Source: Pseudomonas sp. P818 (GTDB lineage Bacteria > Pseudomonadota > Gammaproteobacteria > Pseudomonadales > Pseudomonadaceae). From it: a stretch of 64,000 nt of DNA. Below the pieces are notes generated by a model. The model ran no database searches. It saw nothing but the letters and a program-made list of their open reading frames with translations, and was not told the DNA's origin. A program made the translations under genes and the position numbers. This document shows positions 1 to 8,605 of this stretch, one piece after another. Each line of letters opens with the position of its first letter. The stretch's first letter is position 1. The stretch covers positions 248,001 to 312,000 of the forward strand of contig NZ_ATKM01000019.1 of assembly GCF_000418555.1 (NCBI RefSeq). The letters are read 5' to 3'.

Positions 1-581
1 AAGCGCGCCTTGTCGCCCTCCCCTGGCCAGTCGTGAAGCACGCTGATGCGCCGGCCGTCGCGCAGGCGAAAGCCGACCATGTCCAGCGCGTTGGCATAGG
101 AATGCTGGCTGGGTCGCTGGCTGCCGGCGATGCTGCGGCAGGCGAAACTGCCGACGTGCTCGATACGGGTCACCGGCTGACCGAACACCGCCTGCGCAGC
201 GGGTTGCAAACCATGGCGCTCGAACAGGGCGAAGCTCACCGCCAACGGACAGGTCGCCATGAAGCTGCTGCTCAGGCCGACGTTGGCGCCCTGGATGCGC
301 ACGGCATTTTCAATCGGGCAGCCGGGATGCGGCGTGCTGTCGGGAAGGCGCGTGAAACGCAGATCGGAAGTGGCCAGAGCCAAGTCGCACAGCTCACGAT
401 CCTCACTCAGGCGCCAGAGTTTGAATGGGGTCAGCAGGTTCGGCGTTTCTCGCACGTCCAGCGGCGCCCAGGGGTTGAAGCGCGGCGCCACCTCAACCCA
501 GCCACGCCACAGCGATACCAGCAGCGCTGCACACATCAGCAGAGAGAGAAACAGCAAACGGCCGATTATCCGTATCAGCAT
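1..581 (-). CDS. extensin-like C-terminal domain protein, partial at window edge
   Basis: The gene reads leftward off the window, so its C-terminus is missing. The first 25 or so residues form a single hydrophobic segment (MLIRIIGRLLFLSLLMCAAL), a signal anchor or signal peptide. The remainder fits the extensin-like C-terminal family: CPLAVSFALF, FGQPVTRIEHVGSFACR, a conserved SQHSYANALDMVGF segment and an ISVLHDW segment. Such proteins are envelope-associated and their biochemical role is unclear. I chose the ATG at 581 because GGAG lies 7 nt upstream; an ATG two codons earlier is possible. It follows the DUF72 gene by about a dozen bases and is probably co-transcribed with it. Confidence 0.75.
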   Translation of the reverse strand, partial: MLIRIIGRLLFLSLLMCAALLVSLWRGWVEVAPRFNPWAPLDVRETPNLLTPFKLWRLSEDRELCDLALATSDLRFTRLPDSTPHPGCPIENAVRIQGANVGLSSSFMATCPLAVSFALFERHGLQPAAQAVFGQPVTRIEHVGSFACRSIAGSQRPSQHSYANALDMVGFRLRDGRRISVLHDWPGEGDKAR

Positions 582-593
582 ATCCATTCTCCA

Positions 594-1463
594 TCAGAGC
601 AGGCCGAGCTGCTCCAGTTCCGGCTCCGTCTGCAACACCGGCAATTCAGGCAGGCCCGGCAGGCGCTGCATCAGCTGCTGGTGAAAACGCCGTGCCAGCT
701 CGGGCGCCAGGCGATTATCGGAAGTATGCGCAAAGACGTAGGGAGCTAGCCCCTGCTCGATCCAGCCAGCGACCTTGTCCAGCCAGGGCTGCATGAAGGG
801 ATCGTTGGCCAGCAGTTCGGGATGGCCGATAAAACGCAGCTGTGGGCTCTGGCTGAACGCGGCGGGCCGAGTCGGCAGGCGCGGTTTCTTGGCCTGTGCA
901 TGAAGCACGGCCGGTTCCTGCGAGTCGCAGCTGAACAGTGCACGCGCATCCAGGCAGATGCGCTCGATACCACGCTCGTGCAACAGGCGATTGAGCACGC
1001 GCTCGGCATCGCCCTTGGCGAAGAAGTCCGGGTGACGCACCTCGACGGCCAGCGGCCAGTCGCCCCACTGCTCGATGAATGCAGCCAGCTCGGCCAACCG
1101 CGAAGGGCCGAAGGCGGCCGGCAGTTGCAGCCAGTATGGCGCAACCCGAGCGCCAAGCGGCGCCAGCAGTTGGCGGAATTGCGCGACCTCGTCGAGCTGC
1201 TGGCAGAGATCGTCGCTGTGGCTGATATCGCGCGGCAACTTGGCGCAAAAACGAAAGTGCGCCGGCATCGCCAGCGCCCAGCGAGCGACCGTTTGCTCGT
1301 TGGGCCTGGCGTAGAACGTGGTGTTGCCTTCTACCGCGTTGAACACCTGGGTGTAGCGACCGAGAAAATCCGTGGGGCGTGTGTCCTGCGGGTAGAGCGT
1401 CGCGCGCCAGGCGGCTTCGCTCCAGGACGGACAACCAAGAAAATAGGGAAGCGCAACACTCAT
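594..1463 (-). CDS. DUF72 (YecE-like) family protein
   Basis: This 289-residue protein has the DUF72 hallmarks. They are an N-terminal FLGCPSWSEAAW strand, FNAVEGNTTFYARP with the invariant family NTTFY, FCAKLPRDISH, and a C-terminal YVFAHTSDNRLAPELAR segment. The fold is a TIM-barrel of unknown activity. I prefer the start MSVALPYF; an in-frame GTG 13 codons upstream at 1502 would add a poorly conserved extension. No strong ribosome site is visible for either start. The extensin-like gene follows directly on the same strand. Confidence 0.8.
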   Translation of the reverse strand: MSVALPYFLGCPSWSEAAWRATLYPQDTRPTDFLGRYTQVFNAVEGNTTFYARPNEQTVARWALAMPAHFRFCAKLPRDISHSDDLCQQLDEVAQFRQLLAPLGARVAPYWLQLPAAFGPSRLAELAAFIEQWGDWPLAVEVRHPDFFAKGDAERVLNRLLHERGIERICLDARALFSCDSQEPAVLHAQAKKPRLPTRPAAFSQSPQLRFIGHPELLANDPFMQPWLDKVAGWIEQGLAPYVFAHTSDNRLAPELARRFHQQLMQRLPGLPELPVLQTEPELEQLGLL

Positions 1464-1516
1464 CGATCTATGTAGCGGACCTGGCTGAGGGGCGTGAACC
1501 ACGCCATGAAACGGGG

Positions 1517-1861
1517 TTACGCGTAAAGGTCGAGGCCGAGCACTTCCTGCGCATCGTAATCGTTGGCGTATGCGGCGGTGCTGCTGTAGCTGGCCAACGC
1601 CTGAGCAGCACGGTTACTCAGCGCGGGCTGTTGATAACCCAGATCCTGCGATCGAGTCGGCAGACTGTCGGTGTTACTGCTGCTGGCCTGCACACGGCGA
1701 ATCTGCGGGGTCTGCTCGAGCCCCTGGCTGCTGGCCGGAGCAGCCGGCTGCTCACGCTGCGCCTCGATCTCCCGCTGCGCTTCTCGATAGGGCGTGACCG
1801 CAGTCCCCGAGCGGGGGCCGCGATCTGGCGAGTAGGAAGGTAGGTAACCGTCGATCCGCAT
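1517..1861 (-). CDS. conserved Pseudomonas hypothetical protein, 114 aa
   Basis: This is a small, low-complexity protein rich in Gln, Ala, Ser and Arg (REAQREIEAQREQPAAPASS), with no signal peptide or membrane segment. It ends in a better-ordered stretch (LASYSSTAAYANDYDAQEVLGLDLYA). I recall a gene of this size and place immediately downstream of tsaB in other pseudomonads, which supports it being real. The central part is probably disordered. No function can be assigned. Confidence 0.6.
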   Translation of the reverse strand: MRIDGYLPSYSPDRGPRSGTAVTPYREAQREIEAQREQPAAPASSQGLEQTPQIRRVQASSSNTDSLPTRSQDLGYQQPALSNRAAQALASYSSTAAYANDYDAQEVLGLDLYA

Positions 1862-1973
1862 TCAGGATTGCTCGGTGGACTCGGCTGGACGATGGGCAGT
1901 GCTGGCAATGTAGCGGCGGGCACCGCACTTGGCAATGCCAAGGGGTTCTTGACGTCAAACATCCGACCAGCTG

Positions 1974-2657
1974 TCATGCCGGCGCAGCTTTCGGCGTGGC
2001 GACCTGGTCACGCAGGTACACCGGCTGCGCCTGATCGGCTGGCAAAGCCTCACCGCGCGCCCAGGCGAATCCAGCCAGGCTCAGCAGGTCTTCGGCATGC
2101 GGCAGCATGCTGCCGTCCATGCTCGCGGGCTTGAGGGCGATACGCGTGGCAAAGGTGCCCCAGCCGGTACCTGCACCGAACCATTCGCCACTGCTACCAC
2201 GCGGTGCTTCGGCCTGCTCGGGTGGCAGCACCGCTTCCTGACCGAGCAGATGCATTTCTCCCGCCTCGGCGTGATAGCAGCCCCAGTAGACCTCATCCAT
2301 GCGCGCATCGATCGCTGCGGCGACCTGAGTGGCGCCCTGCTCACGCAGCGCACGCTGGGCCAGCACAGCCAGGTTGGAGATCGGCAGCACCGGACGATCC
2401 AGCGCGAAAGCCAGGCCCTGCACCACGCCGATGGCAATGCGTACACCCGTGAAGGCACCTGGGCCACGGCCAAAGGCGATGGCATCCAGCGCCGAGGCGG
2501 CAATACCGGCGTCGCCCAGCAGTTGCTGAATCATCGGCAACAGGCGCTGCGCATGCAGACGCGGGGCGACTTCATAGTGGCTGAGCACACGACCGTCATG
2601 CAGCAGCGCGACGGAGCAGGCTTCGGTGGCGGTATCCAGGGCCAGGAGAGTGGTCAT
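1974..2657 (-). CDS. tsaB: tRNA threonylcarbamoyladenosine biosynthesis protein TsaB
   Basis: The 227-residue protein begins MTTLLALDTATEACSVAL and contains FGRGPGAFTGVRI, both characteristic of TsaB (YeaZ). This is the catalytically inactive ASKHA-fold partner of TsaD. In the cytoplasm it serves the t6A37 modification of ANN-decoding tRNAs, working with TsaC, TsaD and TsaE. Length is normal for the family. The gene lies downstream of an acid phosphatase gene and a hairpin that probably terminates it, so tsaB likely has its own promoter. Confidence 0.93.
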   Translation of the reverse strand: MTTLLALDTATEACSVALLHDGRVLSHYEVAPRLHAQRLLPMIQQLLGDAGIAASALDAIAFGRGPGAFTGVRIAIGVVQGLAFALDRPVLPISNLAVLAQRALREQGATQVAAAIDARMDEVYWGCYHAEAGEMHLLGQEAVLPPEQAEAPRGSSGEWFGAGTGWGTFATRIALKPASMDGSMLPHAEDLLSLAGFAWARGEALPADQAQPVYLRDQVATPKAAPA

Positions 2658-2671
2658 TGCATTCGGACAGC

Positions 2672-2702
2672 TGAAGAAAAAGAGCCGGCATTAGACCGGC
2701 TC
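2672..2702 (-). terminator. intrinsic terminator downstream of the acid phosphatase gene
   Basis: Read on the minus strand, GAGCCGG and CCGGCTC form a 7-bp stem with a 7-nt loop, followed by TTTTTCTTC. It lies between the phosphatase stop and the tsaB start. Confidence 0.6.
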
Positions 2703-2771
2703 GACAGGATTTTTTCCAGCGCCATGACGGCCCCCGGCTTGCACCGAGCGACCGACGGGGTCAGCGCAGCC

Positions 2772-3545
2772 TTACCAGGGCTCGACTACCGGCTCGGCCT
2801 CCCAGCCTTTGAGCGGCGCCTTGGACCAGGTGCCGTAACCGGCGTTGGGGAACACGATCCACTCGACGCCCCACTTGTCGGCCTCTTCGGCGACAGTCTT
2901 GCGCTGTGCGTCGAGCGGCGTCTTGCGAAATCGTGCATCGAAGTCATGCAGCGTATCGCCCAGCAGCATGATGATCTGGTGATCCGCGCTGACGATGGCG
3001 CGACGTTCGACCTTGGGCGGGCCGAGCAGCAGCACGCTCTCCTCTGATACCTGCGGCAATCCGAGCTTGGTCAGGGTGGCCAGGGTGTATTTCTTCTGCT
3101 CGTCGGCCCGGTCGGAGATGTAGCGGATGGTCACGCCGAGCTTGTCGGCATGCTCGAGGAATTTCTTCGCACCGGGGATCAGCTCCGGCGTGCCATCGCG
3201 CTCCCAAGGCAGCCAGGTATCCCAGACATCATATTGGTGACAGTTGGCCAGATCACGCGCCAACAGGGCGCTGTTGTCGATCACGGTTTCATCGAGGTCG
3301 GTGACGATGGCCAGCTTGGAAGGATCCTTGGCCGCAGCAACAGCCTTGTCGAGCTTCTCCGTGGCGATGTTGTAAGCCTGCAGTTGCAGCGCCTGGACCT
3401 CCGCGGATTGCTGCTGAAAGCGCAAGCCCATGGTGAACTCTGCGACCGAACAGTCGGTCTTGCCCTGTGCGGCGGTCTCGGCAAACACCAGCGGAGTGGT
3501 CAACAACGATACCGCAAGGCCCAGCCAGATGCGTTTCTCGGTCAT
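2772..3545 (-). CDS. exported HAD-superfamily acid phosphatase, e(P4)/class B type
   Basis: The protein is 257 residues with a clear Sec signal peptide (MTEKRIWLGLAVSLLTTPLVFA, then ETA), so it should be periplasmic or secreted. The HAD nucleophile motif is DLDET at residues 83–87, followed by the Thr/Ser motif ISDRADEQ near 143 and the acidic motif LLGDTLHDF near 196. The e(P4) relatives dephosphorylate 5'-nucleotides such as NMN. Unlike classical e(P4) proteins there is no Cys lipobox at the cleavage site; the first Cys is residue 32. Substrate is inferred from family only. It stands between adk and tsaB, each separated from it by a terminator-like hairpin. Confidence 0.85.
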   Translation of the reverse strand: MTEKRIWLGLAVSLLTTPLVFAETAAQGKTDCSVAEFTMGLRFQQQSAEVQALQLQAYNIATEKLDKAVAAAKDPSKLAIVTDLDETVIDNSALLARDLANCHQYDVWDTWLPWERDGTPELIPGAKKFLEHADKLGVTIRYISDRADEQKKYTLATLTKLGLPQVSEESVLLLGPPKVERRAIVSADHQIIMLLGDTLHDFDARFRKTPLDAQRKTVAEEADKWGVEWIVFPNAGYGTWSKAPLKGWEAEPVVEPW

Positions 3546-3677
3546 TTAATGCCCTCTTCCTTATAGGTTATCGACACGCCCCGACGCAGGCCGGAGGCTT
3601 GCATCCTCGATACTAGCCGACGCACCACTGGGGACCATGCTCGAGAGCGACCCGAACGTATCCCTGTTCCATAAACG

Positions 3678-3703
3678 ACCAAGGCCCCTTTCGGGGCCTT
3701 GGT
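3678..3703 (-). terminator. intrinsic terminator of adk
   Basis: An 11-bp perfect GC-rich stem (ACCAAGGCCCC with GGGGCCTTGGT) with a 4-nt loop lies just past the adk stop. The flanking T-run is short on the minus strand. Confidence 0.65.
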
Positions 3704-3727
3704 TCGATGACGGCTGGCGGCGAGGAC

Positions 3728-4375
3728 TCAGTCCAGTGCGGCCAGGGTCTTCGCGGTGATTTCTTCGACGCTGCCGACGCCAGGAATATGGCTGTACTTC
3801 GGCGTGCCGGTGGCAGCGGAAAGCTTCTGGTAGAAGTCCACCAGCGGCTTGGTCTGCGAATGGTAGACGGACAGGCGATGACGCACGGTCTCTTCCTTGT
3901 CGTCTTCGCGCTGAACCAGCTCCTCGCCAGTCAGATCGTCCTTGCCGGCAACCTTCGGCGGGTTGTACTCGGTGTGGTAAACACGGCCGGAAGCCGGGTG
4001 TACACGGCGGCCGGACAGACGCTTGACGATTTCTTCGTCGTCGACGGCGATTTCCACCACGTGGTCCAGGGCTACGCCGGCATCACGCAGCGCTTCGGCT
4101 TGCGGGATGGTGCGCGGGAAACCATCGAACAAAAAGCCGTTGGCGCAATCGTCTTGAGCGATGCGCTCCTTGACCAGGTTGATGATCAGGTCGTCGGAGA
4201 CCAGACCGCCGGCGTCCATCACGCTCTTGGCCTTCAGGCCGAGCTCGGTGCCAGCCTTGACCGCTGCGCGCAGCATGTCGCCGGTGGAGATTTGCGGAAT
4301 GCCGAATTTCTCGGTGATGTAGCGAGCCTGGGTACCTTTGCCGGCACCGGGCGCCCCCAGCAGAATCACGCGCAT
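3728..4375 (-). CDS. adk: adenylate kinase
   Basis: The 215-residue enzyme catalyses AMP + ATP to 2 ADP in the cytoplasm. It starts MRVILLGAPGAGKGTQ, the P-loop. STGDMLRAAV for AMP binding, DGFPRT, and a LID region with GRRVHPASGRVYH follow. The LID has no Cys cluster, so it is of the non-zinc type usual in enterics and pseudomonads. The start at 4375 is fixed by GAGGAG 7 nt upstream; an in-frame ATG five codons earlier would leave no ribosome site. It is followed by a strong terminator. Confidence 0.97.
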   Translation of the reverse strand: MRVILLGAPGAGKGTQARYITEKFGIPQISTGDMLRAAVKAGTELGLKAKSVMDAGGLVSDDLIINLVKERIAQDDCANGFLFDGFPRTIPQAEALRDAGVALDHVVEIAVDDEEIVKRLSGRRVHPASGRVYHTEYNPPKVAGKDDLTGEELVQREDDKEETVRHRLSVYHSQTKPLVDFYQKLSAATGTPKYSHIPGVGSVEEITAKTLAALD

Positions 4376-4598
4376 CGATGTGCTCCTCAAGAGTTATTTA
4401 GTAATCGGTCGGACTCGCCTCGTGGGGCCAATCTCTTGAATGTAGTGCGGCAGCCGTAGCGGCCAAAAGGCTGCTCAAGATACACAGCGCACCCCAGGCG
4501 CACAAGCCGCCAAAAGTCGGATAAAAACCCTCCTCCTGACGCCCTGGACCCGGCATGAGGCGCTGGCCAGGCATGCGCTGGCCAGCGCCATTTGCCCC
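4376..4598. other. intergenic region between ppc and adk
   Basis: This 223-bp stretch contains the adk ribosome site at its left edge. I see no convincing gene. The open frames crossing it belong to neither neighbour's reading frame. Confidence 0.6.
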
Positions 4599-7235
4599 TC
4601 AACCCGTATTGCGCAAACCCGCGGCGATACCCGCCACGCTGACCAGCAGCGCCTGCTCCAGAGGGCTCTCCGGCGCCTGTTCGCGTTGCCGGCAGCGCGC
4701 CAGCAGCTCGGCCTGCAGCAGGTGCAATGGGTCGAGATAGGTGTTGCGCACGCTGATCGATTCCAGGGTTTCCGGATTGTGCGCAAGCAGGCGCGACTGC
4801 CCGGTCAGTTCCAGTACGGCAGTACACGCCTGCGACAATAGGTCGCGTAACTGCGCACCCAGCGGCTGCAGCGACGGCTCGACCAGACGCTCGTCATACA
4901 GGGCGGCGATGCTGGCATCGGCCTTGGTCAGCACCATCTCCAGCATGTCGATGCGCGTCCGGAAGAACGGCCAGTGCTCACGCATGTCCTTCAGCAGTTC
5001 GGCGTCGCCACCTGCCAGCGCCTGGCCCAGCGCCTGCTCCCAGCCGAGCCAGGCCGGCAGCATCAGGCGTGTCTGGGTCCAGGCGAAGATCCAGGGGATC
5101 GCGCGCAGGCTCTCCACACCGCCCTCACGCCGCTTGGCCGGGCGGCTGCCCAGTGGCAGACGTCCCAGTTCCTGCTCCGGTGTGGCCTGGCGGAAGTACT
5201 CGACGAACTGCGGATGCTCGCGTACCACGCCGCGATAGGCTTTCACGCCCACATCGGCGAGACGATCCATCATCGCCCGCCAGCTCGGCTGCGGGGCCGG
5301 CGGCGGCAGCAATGTGGCTTCCAGCACAGCGGCGAGATAGAGGTTGAGATTCTGCTCGGCGATATCCGGCAGGCCGAACTTGAAACGGATCATCTCGCCC
5401 TGTTCGGTGGTGCGGAAACGTCCTGCGACCGAGCCAGGCGGTTGCGACAGGATGGCCGCGTGAGCCGGGCCGCCACCGCGCCCGACGGTGCCACCGCGAC
5501 CGTGGAACAGGAGCAACTCGACCTGATGCTCGCGGCACAGGCGCACCAGTTCCTCCTGAGCACGGTACTGCGCCCAGGCAGCGGCGGTGGTACCGGCATC
5601 CTTGGCCGAATCGGAATAACCGATCATCACTTCCTGCGGGCCATGCAGACGCGCGCGATAACCGGGCAAGCCCAGCAGACGATCCATCACCGGCCCGGCG
5701 TGGTCGAGGTCGGCGAGGGTTTCAAACAGTGGCACCACACGCATCGGCCGGCGCAACCCGGCCTCCTTCAGCAGCAGTTGCACCGCCAGCACATCGGAAG
5801 CGGCACCGGCCATGGAAATCACGTAAGAGCCCAGCGAGGCAGCGGGAGCAGCGGCCACCTCACGGCAGGTGGCGAGCACTTCGGCCGTATCGGCCGAGGG
5901 ACGATAGTCGCTTGGCAGCAAGGGCCGGCGGCTGTCCAGTTCACGCTGGAGGAAACTCAGGCGCGCCTCTTCATCCCATTCGGCGTAGCGGCCGAGACCG
6001 AGGTAATCGGTGATTTCCGACAGTGCCGCGGCATGCCGGGCGGAGTCCTGCCGTACGTCGAGGCGTACCAGGAACAGGCCGAAGGTCGCGGCACGGCGCA
6101 GGCAATCGAGCAATGGGCCATCGGCGATGACGCCCATGCCGCACTGGTGCAGCGACTGGTAGCACAGCTGCAGCGGCGCCAGCAGATCCCGGTTGTCCTG
6201 CAACACCGAAGGCCCCGCGGCGATATCGGCCGTCAGCGCCTGCTGCGCCCAACTGCGCGTCTCACGCAGGCGCTCACGCAGTTGCTTGAGCAACGCGCGG
6301 TAAGGCTCGGCACTGTCGCCCACCTGCGCGCGCAGCTCATCACTGGCCTGCTGCATCGACAGCTCGGCGGCAAGATTATCGACATCGCGCAGATAAAGGT
6401 CAGCCGCCATCCAGCGCGCCAGCAGCAGCACCTCGCGCGTCACCCGCGCCGTGACATTGGGGTTGCCGTCACGGTCACCGCCCATCCAGGAGGCGAAACG
6501 AATCGGCGCGGCCTCCAGCGGCAGGCGCAAGCCGGTGGCGGCCTCAAGGCTCTGATCGGCACGGCGCAGGAACTGCGGCACGGCCTGCCACAGCGAATGT
6601 TCGATGACGGCGAAGCCCCATTTGGCCTCATCCACCGGACTGGGCCGACTGCGACGGATTTCCTCGGTGTGCCAGGCCTCGGCGATCAATCGTTGCAGGC
6701 GCAGGGCGATGTGCTCACGTTCGGCCGGCAACAGGTCGCTGCGATCCAGCGCCGTCAGCTGCGCGGCGATGGCATCGTATTTCTGGATCAGGGTACGCCG
6801 CGCCACTTCGGTGGGGTGTGCGGTCAGCGCCAGCTCGATGTCCAGACGCGCCAGCTGGCGCGCCAGCTCATCGCCGCTATGCCCCTCGGCGAGCAGACGC
6901 TCGAGCAGTTCGTCCAGCACACGCAGCTCGAAAGGCTCGGGCTCGCCTGCGCGGCGGCGGCGCACGCGATGCTGCTGCTCGGCGATATTGGCCAGGTTGA
7001 GGAACTGGTTGAACGCCCGGGCCACGGGTAACAACTCGTCATCACCGAGGTCGCCCAGAGTGCTGCTCAGCTGCTCGGAGCCATTGGCAGAGCCGCTGCG
7101 GCCGGCCTTGGCGGCCTTGCGTATGCGCTCGATCTTGTCGAGAAACTCGTCCCCCAACTGGGTGCAGATGGTATGCCCGAGCAGTTCGCCGAGCAGGTGC
7201 ACCTCTTCACGCAGGCGCGCATCTATTTCCGCCAT
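4599..7235 (-). CDS. ppc: phosphoenolpyruvate carboxylase
   Basis: The 878-residue cytoplasmic enzyme converts PEP and bicarbonate to oxaloacetate, replenishing the TCA cycle. Family signatures seen are LTAHPTEVARRT, GGDRDGNPNVT, the catalytic FHGRGGTVGRGGGP loop, GYSDSAKDAG and RAIPWIFAWTQTR. The C-terminus is GLRNTG, as expected for PEPC. The start MAEIDARLREEV has AAGGAG 6 nt upstream. The frame stays open 70 codons further upstream, but that part lacks family similarity. The gene is monocistronic and divergent from the next gene. Confidence 0.97.
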   Translation of the reverse strand: MAEIDARLREEVHLLGELLGHTICTQLGDEFLDKIERIRKAAKAGRSGSANGSEQLSSTLGDLGDDELLPVARAFNQFLNLANIAEQQHRVRRRRAGEPEPFELRVLDELLERLLAEGHSGDELARQLARLDIELALTAHPTEVARRTLIQKYDAIAAQLTALDRSDLLPAEREHIALRLQRLIAEAWHTEEIRRSRPSPVDEAKWGFAVIEHSLWQAVPQFLRRADQSLEAATGLRLPLEAAPIRFASWMGGDRDGNPNVTARVTREVLLLARWMAADLYLRDVDNLAAELSMQQASDELRAQVGDSAEPYRALLKQLRERLRETRSWAQQALTADIAAGPSVLQDNRDLLAPLQLCYQSLHQCGMGVIADGPLLDCLRRAATFGLFLVRLDVRQDSARHAAALSEITDYLGLGRYAEWDEEARLSFLQRELDSRRPLLPSDYRPSADTAEVLATCREVAAAPAASLGSYVISMAGAASDVLAVQLLLKEAGLRRPMRVVPLFETLADLDHAGPVMDRLLGLPGYRARLHGPQEVMIGYSDSAKDAGTTAAAWAQYRAQEELVRLCREHQVELLLFHGRGGTVGRGGGPAHAAILSQPPGSVAGRFRTTEQGEMIRFKFGLPDIAEQNLNLYLAAVLEATLLPPPAPQPSWRAMMDRLADVGVKAYRGVVREHPQFVEYFRQATPEQELGRLPLGSRPAKRREGGVESLRAIPWIFAWTQTRLMLPAWLGWEQALGQALAGGDAELLKDMREHWPFFRTRIDMLEMVLTKADASIAALYDERLVEPSLQPLGAQLRDLLSQACTAVLELTGQSRLLAHNPETLESISVRNTYLDPLHLLQAELLARCRQREQAPESPLEQALLVSVAGIAAGLRNTG

Positions 7236-7401
7236 GTCGCACTCCTTCTCCTGACCATTGTCAACAGAGTGCCCAGCGCGCCAACTTCTTACAAGGGTGC
7301 GAGGCGTACCCAGGCTGCGGTGCGTGTTGGGTTTAGGCTTGTTGATAGGCGCAGTGGATGGCCCGACCGGCATCGCCTGCGCCCCCGTAAGGAGCGACGA
7401 C

Positions 7402-7746
7402 ATGAGAATTCGCGAACTGGCAAAACACTGGGAACAGAATGCCAAGGGTCACTTGACTCCAACCCGCTATCACATTCATCTGGATGTCGAGTCGGCCGCT
7501 CGCCTGGCGGCACTCACCGAAATGTATCCCAAGCATCACAGCGAGGAACTGCTCGGCGAACTGATCGGCGCGGCACTGGAAGAGCTGGAGGCCAGCCTGC
7601 CCTATGTAAAGGGCAACAAGGTGGTGGCACTGGATGAACAGGGAGATCCACTGTACGAGGACATCGGGCCGACGCCGCGCTTTCTGGCCCTGTCGCGCAA
7701 ATACCTGCGCGAACTCAGCGATACGGCCAAAGGCAAGAGCCACTAA
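7402..7746 (+). CDS. conserved small protein beside ppc (sometimes labelled pilin assembly protein)
   Basis: This 114-residue soluble, acidic protein begins MRIRELAKHWEQNAKG and contains YHIHLDVESAARLAALTEMYP and DEQGDPLYEDIGPTPRF. AAGGAG sits 7 nt before the ATG. I recall close relatives at the same place next to ppc in other Pseudomonas, where automatic annotation calls them pilin assembly proteins. I see nothing in the sequence that proves a pilus role. It has no signal peptide, so it should be cytoplasmic. Confidence 0.6.
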   Translation: MRIRELAKHWEQNAKGHLTPTRYHIHLDVESAARLAALTEMYPKHHSEELLGELIGAALEELEASLPYVKGNKVVALDEQGDPLYEDIGPTPRFLALSRKYLRELSDTAKGKSH

Positions 7747-8144
7747 GACCAGCAGAGTCGTAAACCGTTCGATATATCGTTCAGATCCACCCAATGAGGG
7801 CGCTAATGGCAGCCCTCGCTCCGCCTGAACGAACGAAACGCATGCGCTTGACCTGATCCTATCGGGCGCTAACGCGCGCCCAATGGAAACCGCGTAAATC
7901 AGTGAAAATTCCTGCTGCCACCCGCCGTCGCCAACAATAGTCAGCGATTTTCACCACGCCCTTACCTGACCGACCGGTCACTGCAAAAACCGTGAGCAGG
8001 CTGTCTTTTTTTCTGAACCATTCCAGAAATATTCAGGTCCCAACTTCAGGCCCCCGAGGCGACACCGATCGCCAACGCCCTCGGTAGACGGGCGATATGG
8101 CGGGCCAGTAGTCACGGATATCGTCATTCATAGGAGTGTTTCAA
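7747..8144. other. intergenic region upstream of the lipoprotein operon
   Basis: This 398-bp region has no supported gene. It must hold the promoter of the DUF4398–lptF pair. A possible extracytoplasmic-sigma (AlgU-like) element is GAACCA at 8015–8020, a 17-bp spacer, then TCCCA at 8038–8042. The match to GAACTT–TCTGA is only partial. A short inverted pair TGACC–GGTCA occurs near 7966–7980. Confidence 0.35.
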
Positions 8145-8558
8145 ATGGAGTTAGCCGCCATGAAGAGCCGTATCGAGAAAGCCCCGCGCAGCCGCCTGCA
8201 AGGCATCAAACTGGCTGCCCTGGTATTGGGTAGCAGCCTGGTACTCGCTGGCTGCGCAGGTAACCCGCCTACCGAGCAATACGCCGTGACGCAGTCAGCC
8301 GTGAACGCGGCGATCAGCGCCGGCGGCACCGAGTTCGCCGCCGTGGAAATGAAAGCGGCGCAGGACAAGCTCAAGGAAGCCGAGCTGGCCATGCACGATG
8401 AAGACTATGAGAAAGCCCGCCGCCTGGCTGAACAGGCCGAATGGGATGCTCGAGTCGCCGAGCGCAAGGCCCAGGCAGCCAAGGCCGAACAAGCGCTGCA
8501 GGACGCCCGTCAGGGTGTTCAGGAACTGCGTGAGGAAGGCATGCGTAACGCTCAGTGA
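8145..8558 (+). CDS. DUF4398 domain lipoprotein
   Basis: The 137-residue protein has a long N-terminal signal with a lipobox LAGC (…SSLVLAGCAGNPP), so it is probably outer-membrane anchored. The rest is a helical, Ala/Glu/Lys-rich DUF4398 coiled region (AAQDKLKEAELAMHDEDYEKARRLAEQAEWDA). The start MELAAMKSR is preceded by AGGAG at a spacing of 8; a second ATG five codons on is possible. It lies 47 bp upstream of lptF and shares DUF4398-like sequence with LptF's N-terminal half. The two are very likely one operon, as in P. aeruginosa PA3691–PA3692. Confidence 0.85.
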   Translation: MELAAMKSRIEKAPRSRLQGIKLAALVLGSSLVLAGCAGNPPTEQYAVTQSAVNAAISAGGTEFAAVEMKAAQDKLKEAELAMHDEDYEKARRLAEQAEWDARVAERKAQAAKAEQALQDARQGVQELREEGMRNAQ

Positions 8559-8605
8559 GCGGCAAGCCACCCACCCATTTGCTGACAGATCAAAGGATGA
8601 ACGCC

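Noticed and set aside
4974..7031. A 685-codon open frame on the plus strand opposite ppc
   Set aside because: The codon-position pattern is the antisense of a GC-rich gene; the composition (His/Gln/Arg-rich) matches no family and the minus-strand ppc is certain.
8015..8042. AlgU-type promoter before the DUF4398–lptF operon
   Set aside because: GAACCA and TCCCA match only partly; regulation by AlgU is known for P. aeruginosa lptF but cannot be shown here. Kept only as a note in the intergenic entry.
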